A stretch of 64,000 nt of DNA from Rhizomucor pusillus (GCA_900175165.2 FWWN02000246.1:62001-126000); one strand, 5' to 3'; shown: positions 49,901-61,033, counted from the first letter of the stretch. Notes: generated by a model from the letters alone, not told the origin. A program made the numbers and translations.

Positions 49901-52900
49901 TTCAGATTAGCATGTCTCCATATATATGCAAAAAAGGATATTTTAAGTAACGGATGAATCGATAGTTCATCAGTTGTAGGATAGTATGTAACCACCGCAT
50001 TGTCTGGATCGACAACGTAGGTTCGTCACCATCGCCGTTTTCGAAATGCTTCACTTTGAATCGCTTGTCGCACCGACGTAGTTTATCGAATATTTCCTTG
50101 ATCATCAGCTCAGCACTGCAAAAAGCAAGTTACATACAATGTCAATAATTCATACTAGAGTCTACTTACGAGCAAGGCGCGCTGTATAGAAGTTTGTAGA
50201 CAACATCCAACACACGTGGTGGAACGCAAGTTATCTGTGTACTGTTACTATCTTCATTCAGATGATAGCGAGGGCCCATTTCGCTATCAAGCATCATCTT
50301 GTAGATAAGCTGCAGTAGTCTGTCAAAACATGTTCGTTATCAAGTTATCACTCGATGGGAAATCGTTCGATGTATACCTGTATTTTGAGTTCACACTCAG
50401 CAAGTCAAGTAGCTTGTAGCCGAGACTGCCTCCGATAGCATAAGTCGATTCCGGGTTTCCCAGCGTGCCAATTTCTGCATTGTTAGGGACAAGGCTGACG
50501 TACAAGGCATACGGTACAACATCTTGTCGCATCTGACTTTGCATAGCTACTTTGATGATATCTTGATCGCTAAGCTTCGAAAACAGCGTGGTATCCGAAA
50601 CATTGCCTATCAAACTTTTGAATACGGCGTCTGGTTGCCGGGACAAGAGGAGACTTACTCTTGATATTGTTGGAAAAATAGGTCTGAACTTGGAAGCATA
50701 CCGGGGCATATTGCACAGATGATGCGATTTGAGGATGTCTTTGCTTGATGTTTGAAATATCTTTGATGACTCCCTTTTGCAAATTCATCTGCTAGCTGTG
50801 AGTAACGAATTGACAGTTGTTTCTAGCGATGCGAGCATACTTACTGCGCATTGTAATGAGAGATCCCTCAAAGAAAATGCATCCTTAGAAAGGGTTTGAT
50901 CCTCGTTGTACAAAGCTATCAGCTTTCCAAATAGTCTCTCATCTCCTTCAAAGTCTTTGACTATAACGCTGGAAGAAACCTTATCGATGACTAAAAGAAG
51001 AGTCGTTAGCAATTATTTGTTCCAATAGAACCAAAGCAATTTGCAGCCTTACAGAATAATTGAAGTAGCAACCATATTAGTCCATTGTCCTTGATCAAAT
51101 GATGCTTTGCACCAGGAGGATATGGTTCACCGTTCGGCTGATACACCAAGTCATAAAAATCCTGCAATATATCTTCGTAAGAAAAGAAACTGTCGTAGTG
51201 ATTAGCAGCGATAATATGGTTTTATGCCATGCATCGACATACTCTGCAGATATAAAGCTATACAATTGATCAGCTGTCTCGACCATTAGCTCCCACAGAT
51301 CCATGTTATCAGGCATAAACATTTGCACTTCTTCTCCTCTAGCCAAGGTAGCAGTTATCTCTGCGCCCTTCTCTATTTTCAAGTTCGAAGATTTTTAGCA
51401 TTAGCGTGAACAGCACAGCAATACGAAAAGCGCGATAAATACCAGGTATTCTTTCAAAAGAGCTATGATATTGAATACATTGAATCACATCCCGGACTTT
51501 GGCTACCATCGCCTTGCGTATCTGTGATGTGTTGAAACCACTCTGTGTAAGCGACAGCGCCAGCTGTTTAAATTCGTCCATTGACGCTCGCTGGAACAGC
51601 ATGTCACGAAAATGTGTTTCCGTGTTGGTAGAGTTTCCCTCCTTGACAAACTCGATCTATGGCTGCTTGTAAGTTCGACAGAACGAGGAGTAAACTGGGC
51701 TGCATGACTTCACCAAATCGCCTTCAAACATATGATAACTTGTGCGAGTTGTCAAGTCATTGTATTCGTGTCGACGGCTTAACTGTGAAATTAATGGCCA
51801 GGATGCATCTTTAAACTCTGTAAGTCTAATACTCTCGACTGTCGACAATATTGCTTCATACCAGGAGGCATCATTAAAAATGCTAGATGACGACGTCGCT
51901 TTCCCAGTTCATTGATGAATTTTTCCATCGTCCAGTGGATTCGCTGAGCAAATGTGCCTTGCAAAAAGTGACCATAGACATCCGGTAACTAACAACCAAG
52001 GTGAATCACAATATCCACAACGATTTTTCTAATGACTTACTGCCACAATGATATCATAATGCGATACGACGCCGGCGCCATCCCCTGCCGGTCCAAGCAG
52101 CAACAAATTTATAAGCTCTTTTGCCTTATTAAGGCAATTGGTTTGATCTGTCGTGAGACTTGCTGGCAGCTTATTGATTTCGCGCAGCAAATGCTTAATG
52201 ATATTGACTGCCATTTCAGTTTTTATCTGCTCCAAGAGACGGTGATCTTGCATAATAGAAGTGATCATGTAATGTAAGGTCATGAGCCATACGTTGTGAT
52301 TAGATATTTCAGGCTGCGGTGCTGCCAGTGATTGAGTCGCATGCAAGAAGTGAATATACAACTCGGGAAACTGAATAGGCACTTGTAAGAAATAATAAAG
52401 TATGAACCTTAACGCAACAATAAAGCTTACAGATTTGATTACATCGTAAAAGGTTACTGTGCCAACACTGGGAGTACCGCTTTGAGAAGCCGCGAACAGC
52501 GGCTGGTGTTTAAGGGTACTTGATTGCTCTGATACTCCTGCTTGATTTGGATCTCTAATTAAAAAGATATCGAGCATTTCCTTCCCAACTTTGAAGCATT
52601 GCTTTTGAAGTGGATCCATATTGTCAGATGGCAGTCTCGTAAGCTCGAGCAAGATATGTTTGATGATGCCTAGTATAACGGGAGTCGTAATCCCTGCATT
52701 GTATAACGCCTGCTGGCTACTGCTCCTCAAGCATGACAGCATGAACTGTACTGTAACGATCCATATTGAGAGTGCTGATGGATTCTGATTCGGGACAGGT
52801 CGCAGCGATAAGGTTGCCGTTAAATCTTCAAATAGCTGTCCAAGGGGGAAGGTTTGTTGGTGGATACCGGCCATGGGTACGGGCGATACCGAGCGCAAAC

Positions 52901-53480
52901 TGTTAGACTTTTGGGATATAGGCACAATTTGCAGCAGATGGTGCAGGAACGTCAAAAGGCGCGTCGTTTTGATGAGCGTCAACGGTGGTTCTCGATATTT
53001 GAGGATGATGACTTTTAGTTGCTCGGCCTACCGTAACGTCAGTTGTAAGCTCAATTTCTCTGGTGCAAAACCGTTGATGCATACCATATTGCCAACAATC
53101 GAAGATCGTAGAAAGTCATTTGCTAGAACGTCATAGTCGATGCGGCTGCTTTGCAACGGAAACGCGACCATGGAACTATCATAGATTGGCAGCTGATCTA
53201 TGCTCAATTCAGACGTTTCCGGATGCAAGAGACTGACTCGTCTCTTTTTGGGCGGTTTTCTACTGAAGAAGCTGCAATGCACGTCAGTCGTGTCAATTAG
53301 ATCGATGAAAAAGGTCTTGAACTAACCCGGTGCTCTGATGACTAGCCGACTCGAGAGGCTAGACGTCCAACGTTAGACTTTTTGAAGCTCAATGCTGATC
53401 GCCGCTCGCCGACCTACCGAAGCATTGAAATCCTGTGCTTCAGAAAAGAGTCGCGATATCACGGTCCTCAGGGATTCCAT
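46988..53480 (-). CDS. MED23: Mediator complex subunit 23
   Basis: MED23 is a tail-module Mediator subunit linking activators to RNA polymerase II; it is absent from budding and fission yeasts. The start at 53480 is MESLRTVISRLFSEAQDFN; small introns lead to FFSRKPPKKRRVSLLHPE and NDFLRSSIVGNM, then a 57-nt intron whose end forms an apparent TAG at 53030-53028. Landmarks: PDVYGHFLQGTFAQRIHWTM with EKFINELGKRRR; QPAMPVYFANVISDFVPFLE with VLISRLIEYAQSD; HLFYYHPSPLSYVCNLLIYY; VFPYIFNDYTFNLDNY and DVQLLYVCFLFGPALHR. These parallel the middle and C-terminal blocks of animal MED23. The last exon ends ISQRLIRLVMM. At least twenty introns, total about 1,700 residues. Individual junctions between 52000 and 49000 were not all resolved. 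Confidence 0.82.
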
Positions 53481-53954
53481 GGCATGCGCAGGAGAAGCAA
53501 CACCCGATCGAGTCTTGAAATTGGCATTGAATTCGAACCCGAACTTTTGGGTGGTGACACACACACCTGAGATCAACTCAAGGACTTACAACGTATACCT
53601 TTTCTGTTGCTTTTCAATTGGATATATACTCATCTTAAATATCTAAACACTGGATAATAGTAGATGCAACGTGGCAACGTGTAGTTGACAAATGATGATG
53701 CGTTGCTGAAGAAGAGACAAAACGCACATGTAAACTTATATGTCTTTGGGTCGCAGGGGTCCTCGCGCCTAATACCCTTATTGAAAACGTGTCTACCTGC
53801 AATATTCAGTCATCAGGAATCTATGTATTTTATTATTCTCTAAAAAATGAGACATTTATTGAAATCACCTGGAAACGAACATTTCTGCCAATGCGCGCAC
53901 TGGGTTTTTCAAAGATTGTCTGAGATCTTTAGAGACACCAAATAACTTTCAAAT
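53481..53954. promoter_or_regulatory. divergent promoter region of MED23 and EMC7
   Basis: 474 bp between head-to-head genes. No clear TATA box; AT-rich around 53820-53880. No open frame of interest. Confidence 0.45.
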
Positions 53955-54872
53955 ATGAACAAGCTACTGCTGCTGATCGTAGTGTAAGATGGGATTCAGT
54001 TACGCGAATCAGATCTTGCCATCATGATAACCATTACAATAGGACCTTCTTATCGTCATTGGTCTCGTGTGCGAACATCAAGGGTGCAATAAGAGCAAAC
54101 AGCATACTTTCAGGTAAGAATGCTTAGGTCATTCTACAAGAACCGCGATTGACTCGATGCTTTCAGATGTACGGTTATTGCGACCTTCAACGCGAGCTGT
54201 GCTTGACGGTGGAAAATACACTGCATTGATTCGAGCTGACGGGCAGTTTGAATTGTATGATTTTTTTTTTCGATACGTTATCTTTAGATTGTACACTGAC
54301 GCGTGTGGGTTTCTGCAGCAACGACATCGCACCTGGCTCGTATCTTCTCGAAATCCAATCCGCCGATTTTATCTTTCCAAAGGTACGATTACCACTTTAC
54401 ACAGTAGCGCGTAGCTCTAACAATATTGCACAAAATGTTACAGGTGCGCGTTGACATTCAGGCAGACGATGCCAAGGTTCGCGGCGCATACACGCAGTAC
54501 GGCTCATTGTGGGATTCCCGCGGATTTTCACTGGATTATCCGTTTGAACTGCGTGCAAAAGCTACTGCCAACTACTTTACCACGCCTCAAAAGTTCAATT
54601 TGCTGGGAATGTTCAAGAACCCAATGTTTTTGATGATTGGATTCAGTGCCGTCATGATGCTGGTGCTTCCAAAGATGATGGCCAACATGGGTAATGCGAG
54701 ATATGATCGAGTTTTTAGGATTTGTATATCTAAACTGAATAGATACGTAGATCCTGAAATGATGAAGGAGATGAACCAAGCGCAAACAGGCATGCCTAGC
54801 TTGACGCAGATTCTGTCTAACCCGCAGGCTGCAGCTCAGCAATTACAGCAAATGCAACAACAGCAACAGTAA
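53955..54872 (+). CDS. EMC7: ER membrane protein complex subunit 7
   Basis: EMC7 is a lumenal beta-sandwich subunit of the EMC insertase. The start at 53955 gives a signal peptide, MNKLLLLIVV joined over an intron to TFLSSLVSCANIKGAIRANS. The beta-sandwich follows: DVRLLRPSTRAVLDGGKYTA with LIRADGQFEF, NDIAPGSYLLEIQSADFIFP, and VRVDIQADDAKVRGAYTQYG. A proline/phenylalanine region (YFTTPQKFNLLGMFKNPMFL) leads to the transmembrane helix MIGFSAVMMLVLPKMMANM. The cytosolic tail DPEMMKEMNQAQTGMPSL ends in a Gln-rich stretch (QQLQQMQQQQQ). Five introns, all in frame with GT-AG ends. About 215 residues, matching the family. Confidence 0.92.
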
Positions 54873-55126
54873 CGATAGTTGATTGCTCATATATCTCTCC
54901 GTATATAATTACATCGCATGACTGTAATACATCCATTCTTGCAATTCCTCAGATCGATGAAAACATGTATACCTTGTTGAATTGTGAGAAAGTAGCTCAA
55001 AAGAAATGCTGGACATGCATCTTTTTCTTTCTAATTTGGATATGAAAAAGATCGGAAGAAGTTAATCTTCTTCCCCGCAAAATAGCAAAGTCGCACAGAC
55101 TTGCCGTCCTCGTTCCTTTCTCGACA

Positions 55127-56413
55127 ATGCAGAGTCCATTGCTGTTCTTGCGGTCAAGGTCATTAGCTCAAGGTCGAAACCTGCTGACTGTGCAGCGAGG
55201 AGCTCTTTTTCCACTATTACAAAGGAAAGCGTACAGCACTCAACTAACGTCGGTCGGGTCTGGGGACACGTCGCTCAGAGTAGACTGGGGCAAGGAAAGC
55301 TCTAGCTACAGCTACCTTTGGCTTCGTGACAATTGCCAATGCGATCAATGCATCCACCCAACAAACAGACAGAAACTCCATTCCTCGGCAGACGTGCCTG
55401 TTGACATTCGTCCGTCCGGGTTCAAGGTACAGGGCGACCACCTTCTAGTAGAGTGGGACCGACCACTGCGACACCAACAGCAAGACAAAGTGCATATCAG
55501 CCAATATCCACTACATTGGCTTCGTCGATATGCATCAGGGGAGGCAAGCAATGCGTACCGTTTCAACGATATCACGCCACAAACATGGGATCGGGATGAA
55601 TACAAGCTTAAATGGGTATCATATGATGATTACATGAACACAGATGCGGGCCTCCACGAAATTGTCCAGCGTTTGTATAACAGCGGCCTTGCCTTCCTGG
55701 AAAATGTTCCCTGCAAGGATGAAAGCGCGACAGCCGTAGCAGAACGAATTGGTCCTGTGTATGAAACGTTCTACGGTAGAGATTTTGATGTGAAGAACGT
55801 TGCTAGATCGCGCAACATTGCATACACGAGCCTGTATCTCGGTTTCCACATGGATCTTATGTATTTGGACTGTCCTCCTGGTATACAGCTTTTACACAGC
55901 TTAAAGAACAGTGTGACGGGTGGTGCCTCGATCTTTGTTGACTCGTTCAAGGCCGTGGATACCTTGAAGCAAAAGTTTCCAGACGCGTACAAAATTTTAA
56001 CGGAGCAGCCTGTCACATTTCACTATGTGAACGATGGACATCACATGTACTTTAGAAGGCCCACGATTGTGCCTGGCGACACAGACAACGGTCCTGCATG
56101 GGACAGACATGTCAATTATGCACCTCAATTCCAAGGCCCGCTTGACAACTTAACAGATCAGGAAGCCGTGAAATTTTACGATGCGTTCCAAAAGTTTGCA
56201 GATTTGATTGAAGATGAAAAGCTACGATTTCAGCTTACTATGCAACCCGGACAGCTGGTTCTGTTTGCCAATAGACGTGTGCTGCATGGTCGAACAGCAT
56301 TCGACCCTAAAAGCGGTGATCGCCACCTTAAGGGCACTTACCTCCATTTGGATTCACTCAAGGATAAATTCCGCGTCCTCTGCGAAGAGCACGGATACGA
56401 TCCCAGTGTGTAA
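55127..56413 (+). CDS. gamma-butyrobetaine dioxygenase-like Fe(II)/2-oxoglutarate enzyme
   Basis: This family performs the last (gamma-butyrobetaine) or first (trimethyllysine) hydroxylation of carnitine synthesis. An intronless frame of 428 residues. The N-terminus (MQSPLLFLRSRSLAQGRNLL ... RKAYSTQ) is basic and Ser/Arg-rich, a likely mitochondrial presequence. A zinc-binding N-domain has LWLRDNCQCDQCIHPTNRQK. The TauD-type core carries YTSLYLGFHMDLMYLDCPPG (HxD iron ligands), NSVTGGASIFVDSFKAVD, and PGQLVLFANRRVLHGRTAFD (second His, and Arg for 2-oxoglutarate). All metal and cofactor ligands are present. Butyrobetaine versus trimethyllysine activity cannot be separated with certainty, though GFHMDLMYL and LHLDSLKDKF favour the former. 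Lack of introns contrasts with most neighbours. Confidence 0.88.
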   Translation: MQSPLLFLRSRSLAQGRNLLTVQRGALFPLLQRKAYSTQLTSVGSGDTSLRVDWGKESSSYSYLWLRDNCQCDQCIHPTNRQKLHSSADVPVDIRPSGFKVQGDHLLVEWDRPLRHQQQDKVHISQYPLHWLRRYASGEASNAYRFNDITPQTWDRDEYKLKWVSYDDYMNTDAGLHEIVQRLYNSGLAFLENVPCKDESATAVAERIGPVYETFYGRDFDVKNVARSRNIAYTSLYLGFHMDLMYLDCPPGIQLLHSLKNSVTGGASIFVDSFKAVDTLKQKFPDAYKILTEQPVTFHYVNDGHHMYFRRPTIVPGDTDNGPAWDRHVNYAPQFQGPLDNLTDQEAVKFYDAFQKFADLIEDEKLRFQLTMQPGQLVLFANRRVLHGRTAFDPKSGDRHLKGTYLHLDSLKDKFRVLCEEHGYDPSV

Positions 56414-56579
56414 TTGTAAGATAAATACATAGATTGGGCTAGATTGTTGTACTCTATGCTTTGGTTCCATGCAATACACAAGACGATCGCTACGGTTCTG
56501 AAATCGTTCTTATTTCCGTGATCAGGAAAGATTTGAAATCAGATATCAAGTATGTGTTTATTTTGCGAAAGCCAGTTAC

Positions 56580-56614
56580 AAACCGCCGGAGAATGGAGGT
56601 TTATGAGGGCCAAG
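56580..56614 (+). repeat. dispersed hairpin element, copy 2
   Basis: Stem AAACCGCC (56580-56587), loop GGAGAAT (56588-56594), stem GGAGGTTT (56595-56602). It is the exact reverse complement of 6193-6215, with flank similarity to 56614. It lies 167 bp after the dioxygenase stop, probably in its 3' UTR. Confidence 0.7.
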
Positions 56615-56654
56615 GGAGTCATTTCATATGCACGACTTGGATACTTGGGAGGAA

Positions 56655-56679
56655 TAACCCTCCGGAGAATGGAGAGTTA
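56655..56679 (+). repeat. dispersed hairpin element, diverged copy 3
   Basis: Stem TAACCCTCC (56655-56663), loop GGAGAAT (56664-56670), stem GGAGAGTTA (56671-56679), one mismatch in nine. The loop is identical to copies 1 and 2, while stem bases differ on both sides with pairing kept. Confidence 0.65.
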
Positions 56680-57209
56680 TGTAGAAACAATGTAAGTCTG
56701 TAATTTATCCAGAAGATTTTCGCTCAACACCTTTTTCAAAGTGCCGAGAGCCTGGCTTGTCCAAACTCGATGATCTGCTTTAAAAAAAAAAAAAAACACC
56801 AGAGGCGTGGAAGATGCTCGATGCAGACTATAGAAGATGAAAGGCAGAATCATCAAGGAGACAAACTTAGCTCTGAAGCCCCATTTATCTCAGTCCTGGT
56901 CTCACTGTTCCCTGTCCATGAGCTTAAAACAGCCCTTCTTGAGTGAGAAGTTGCAGTCCATGCTCACAAAGTTGTAGACGAACTCGAATCTCTGAAGGAA
57001 ATGTTTCATCAACTGCTCCAACAATAAAAAAGAGTCTATCTTTTCAATCTAAAATCATCTTCTTATGTTCTTCGCTGAGACATGCTAGCTTTAGACTGTG
57101 CGATAAGCTCTGGATACTTGGTATTGTATTGACAACATATAGGAAATTTAAATGTAGATATACACGCTGGAGAGAGAGGAAAAAGAAAAGGGGTATATGG
57201 TGCAACAAC

Positions 57210-57671
57210 TTAAATAAAATCGTATGGGTGCTCCATAATTAGATCGTCGTTGTCGGACGAGCTGGGTTCGGAATCGTTTGGATCCTCCTCTTGCATCTTG
57301 CGTACGCAGTCCCTGCATCGAGCTTGGGTGCCGTGCCGCCGCTGACGTTTTGAAAATTTTGTCTTGAATTTGAGTTTCGTGCAGGTGTGACAGGTGATCT
57401 TGTCCGTTTGGCTGTCTGTGCACTCCTTGCAGGTTACAGCTTTGGCTTTGCCAGGCGGCGCACGCTGGTTCTGTACGGCTTTTAACCATTGCGGCTCAGA
57501 GAACTCGCTTGGCGGCTTATCTATCTTGCAAAATACGCATCGCGCCCTTTTTGGTTCCTTGAGATTCGGTCGTTGATTCCAGGGTTTGACGCGGTAATAT
57601 TCGCTTAAAGGTGGTACTGTCTTGATCGAGCGCAGAGTAGTGTAACCGCCTCTTCTGGAATCCATACACAC
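57210..57671 (-). CDS. Stc1-domain zinc-binding protein
   Basis: In fission yeast Stc1 bridges the RNAi effector complex and the H3K9 methyltransferase complex. Here a single exon encodes 153 residues: MCMDSRRGGYTTLRSIKTVP, then RARCVFCKIDKPPSEFSEPQ with WLKAVQNQRAPPG, VTCKECTDSQTDKITCHTC, KFKTKFSKRQRRHGTQARCR and DCVRKM, the CxxC..CxxC..CxxC..CxxC pattern of the Stc1 domain with its FSK.QR block. The tail is acidic (SEPSSSDNDDLIMEHPYDF). The start may be the first Met or the third codon (MDSRR). Whether it works in RNAi-directed silencing here is inference; Stc1 domains also occur in proteins of unknown role. Confidence 0.75.
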   Translation of the reverse strand: MCMDSRRGGYTTLRSIKTVPPLSEYYRVKPWNQRPNLKEPKRARCVFCKIDKPPSEFSEPQWLKAVQNQRAPPGKAKAVTCKECTDSQTDKITCHTCTKLKFKTKFSKRQRRHGTQARCRDCVRKMQEEDPNDSEPSSSDNDDLIMEHPYDFI

Positions 57672-58114
57672 AAACAGAGGACCGAAAGAAAGCCGTAGCG
57701 AGCTCGAGGTGCGGGCAAAATTTTCAGTTGGCCAATTAAATCCTTTTGGGAACCATGTTTCACTTTTTACTTTAGAACATTTTCCCAGAAACTTAAAAAG
57801 GTTTTAAGAAATCGAGCACAGGAAAGGCAGTCGATAAAGCACCCTCCATGAATAAATTGGATTTGGTTCAGTCTGCGCCAAGAGGAAGTCCCGTGTACTT
57901 GAAAGCCTTTATTCAGGGTGCGATGACGCTTAACATTTATCAAATGGCAGAAATGAGAATGTATCCGAGAATATAAAATATACAGATACAGCAATTCGTG
58001 GATGCTTTCAATGTATTGTCATCATTTTGTCCGATGTGATGGGATGAATGTATTTGTAAATAACAAGAATTACGGCTTATATGTATGAAAAATGCTAATA
58101 GGTATACACCTCTA
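57672..58114. other. intergenic, AT-rich
   Basis: 443 bp between two minus-strand genes, upstream of the Stc1-domain gene. No gene or RNA was recognised. Confidence 0.45.
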
Positions 58115-59191
58115 TCACGGCTTTTGGAATTTTGCCTGGACGAATATCCGGTCAAGCTTCATCTCGAGACGTCTGTTGGTCGTCTCTCGGTAAACGTAAT
58201 CGTTTACTAAAGTTCGGAATCCTTCCTTTTCAAAGCGAGTTTGCAAATCTTCAACAGAAAAGAAGTAGCTCATAGTGCCTAGAAGCAATTCTATCAGATA
58301 TCTACAAACTCTCCATATTTGACCGATGAAATTACCATCCTGCCGGACGTAGAAATTCTGATCAAGCTTCTTCTGTTCTGAGGACTCGCTAAACTTGATC
58401 TGTGCTTGGTCGTATAAGCCGTAATCACGGAACAGGACGCATCCGCCTGGTTTCAGAACCTAACATTATCAACAGACTTAGAATACAATAGGATTGAACC
58501 AGGCGATGGATCTGTTCTTCACCAACCTTGTATATATTTTGAATGGCTAAATGCATCTTTTCAGGTGGGATAGCTGAGAACACAAAGAGAACAGATACCT
58601 CAAAAAGATTATGCATATTTTAGCTGCAACTTATTACCATCAAAGCCCTTTTTTTGTTACCAAATCCAGACTGTCGGGTGGAATAATGTCTGTAAGTGCA
58701 TCAACAGTCAAATCGCATACAAATGCTTTACATCTTGACTCGTCATATTGTTCATTGCTCTTAACCATTTCCACAGCTCGCTTTGAAAAATCGCATGCAT
58801 AGATGAAAAGGTTTGGATTGTCAGCAAGAGCTGGAAACACAAAGTTGCCAACACCGCATCCGACTTCCAAGCACACTAACTGCGAATACTGCTTAGATCA
58901 AGATTGGATTCGACTCGTCTTTGCATTTCTACTAGATACCTTTTCGGTGGACCTCAATTCTTCAAACTCTCTATCGGTCCAATGTCTGTCTTTGAAGAAC
59001 TTCGTCGTGTTGCGCTTGTAAAATATATCCCAGTTCCTTGCTGCCTCCTTTTTGTACTTGTTGATCCAGAATGGTGGGACACTTTTTTTGTCGTTTTCAA
59101 TAACCTCCTGCGCTCTCTTTATATGTTGCTCCAAGCGCTCGGGATCCATGGTAACGCGCGCTGCATCGCGACCCCTCTCTTCGGTTGTCAT
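58115..59191 (-). CDS. tRNA (m3C32) methyltransferase, METTL2/6/8-like
   Basis: These SAM enzymes methylate C32 of tRNA-Ser/Thr/Arg anticodon loops. The start at 59191 is MTTEERGRDAARVTMDPERL; ATG 59149 is an alternative. The N-domain has FWINKYKKEAARNWDIFYKR with NTTKFFKDRHWTDREFEEL, the family signature. The Rossmann fold carries LVCLEVGCGVGNFVFPAL (SAM motif I), LFIYACDFSKRAVEMVK, CKAFVCDLTVDALTDIIPPD with SLDLVT, VLFVFSAIPPEKMHLAIQNI, and VLKPGGCVLFRDYGLYDQAQ. The end has YFFSVEDLQTRFEKEGF, NRRLEMKLDRIFVQAKFQKP. Four introns in frame. No mitochondrial presequence is evident. A METTL6- versus METTL2-type assignment is not possible by eye. Confidence 0.9.
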
Positions 59192-59553
59192 GGCACGATC
59201 GATGAAATAAAGGTAGCAGAGCTTCCAGTAGCAGGGCGAAAGTCCGCTTTGTTTGAATGCGGCTTTCAGTACGTTTGCAGATTTCACATTCCTCCCATTA
59301 TACTTTTTTCCATTGTTGAAATTGCTACTAGACAACTCACATAGTGTCCAAGTTTGTTTGAATAACAGAGGAAGATAAAGATAGCACATCGACGTTAAAG
59401 AACTGTACAGCAAGTGCATGATCTGCTTTATTAGGTCATTCAACTACAAGTGAATTTGGAGTAGAAACTTGAGGGTTCTGAAAGAAACATCCGTGATTTT
59501 ATTTCAAGGAAACTGGGAAGGATTGTGCAATCAAGTTTTTCGCCACAGTAATT
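59192..59553. other. intergenic between methyltransferase start and CPSF6-like end
   Basis: 362 bp, both flanking genes on the minus strand. Open frames extend into it from the methyltransferase exon without resemblance to the family. Nothing else was seen. Confidence 0.4.
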
Positions 59554-61033
59554 TTATCCGCTGCCGCCGCCGCTCGCATTGCCGAAGCCTTGCTGCTGAT
59601 CAAAAAATGCTGGATTAAGGTACATGCCTGGTAGAGAAAACTTAAGTTAGAACAAAACAACAGCTATGTTCTTGTAATCCATTACCTCCTCCTCCCGCAC
59701 TCATTGCGCCGCCTCGGCCCATTCGATTCATGTATTGATTTTGGCCACCTCCAGGACGCATTCCGCCACGGTTGCCGCCTGCCATTCCCATCATGTTATC
59801 GAAACCGGGCATGAAACCTCCTCGTCCAGCAGCAGTCATTGGATTAAAACCGCCGTATGCGGGCATGCCCATACCAGAAAACGCGGGGTTGAAAGCACCT
59901 CCCATCATAGGATTGAATGCTCCGCCCATCATGGGATTCGCGCCTGGTACTCTGTTTTGTTGCATACGCTGTGATTTTGGAACCGGTTCTACGTAACATC
60001 GATAGTTAGCTTCAACACTAAAAACCAATAGATATATCGAATACCTTTAGGAAGATGTTTGAATGGATTCTGTGCAGTTGTGAAGCGTGTGATAACCCAT
60101 TTGTTATCTATCATGCTAAAACACGATTCTTAGTATATGCTTTCTGATACAGCATATATCTTAAATAAAGACTTACTTTCGATCGTATACTTCTTTGGCT
60201 TGAGCTGCAACTTCAGCGTTTGGAAATTCAAGATAGCATACCCTGCAACGTCGTATGAGTTAAACATATGCTTCAGTTTACATGCAAGTTGGATGCTTAC
60301 CCTCTAGACTTTCCATTGACTTTGTGTTCTTGAAATGTCAAATCGTTTAGCTCTGAAGCAAGTCCTGCCGCCACCAGAGGAGCTTTTATGTCTTCGTCTG
60401 TCACATACTACGAACACCGTTAGATTGGGTTCGCTCACTGCAGCAATTCTTCCATCTACACGTACCCATGCGACTTCTCCTAGGTAAAATGCGCTTGTCG
60501 GATGAGATACGACACCTCGCAGGGATGTCATGGATAATGGTATTTCCCGCTTAGCCGCTGGCGATTCTGTACGCGCTCTCGGCGTTGCTGCATTCTGTGA
60601 CGAATATGATACTGACATGGACGATGTTCTTGATTCACTTTCAAGTTCTGTAGCGAGGCGATCAATATTTCGTTGTTGAAAGGGCGAATCTCTGATATCC
60701 AAGAGGCTTACCCGGTTGCTTATTTGGCCTAGGTGATCGACTCGGCACCCGTTGCTGTGGCTGCTGCTGCTGCTGCCGTTGTTGCTGCTGGTGTTCATGT
60801 TTTTTATCAATTTCTCCAAAGTCTTCGAATAAATCATCGTCTCTTTCGGCCTTTGGGTCGGTTTTCCGTCGTTTGGGTTCTCTTGTGCTTGATGGTTCGC
60901 CGACGATTTCGCCTAAAATATCGTCGACCTATTTTCGTAGATTAATATATTCGCGGATGCATTTATCTTTCAAACAGGGAGTACTTGCATTGTCAAAAGT
61001 ATCGTCACCATATATATCGAATTCGTCCGTCAT
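59554..61033 (-). CDS. CPSF6/CFIm68-like RRM protein
   Basis: CFIm68-type proteins take part in pre-mRNA 3'-end processing. The start at 61033 is MTDEFDIYGDDTFDN; an intron with a GC donor (GCAAGT, 60988) joins VDDILGEIVGEPSSTREPKR. A charged/Gln-rich stretch follows (HEHQQQQRQQQQQPQQR). The RRM reads SAFYLGEVAW joined to YVTDEDIKAPLVAAGLASEL, NDLTFQEHKVNGKSRG and YAILNFQ, with MIDNKWVITRFTTAQNPFKH next. TDED and NGKSRG are typical of the CPSF6 RRM. The C-terminus has GAFNPMMGGAFNP repeats, then a Gly/Met/Arg-rich tail ending GSG. About seven introns. The exon structure at 60720-60500 is uncertain. It might instead be another Gly-rich hnRNP. Confidence 0.68.

Noticed and set aside
53028..53030. 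Nonsense codon in MED23
   Set aside because: A good 57-nt intron (GTATGC donor, CTGAC branch, TAG acceptor) explains it without loss of conserved sequence.
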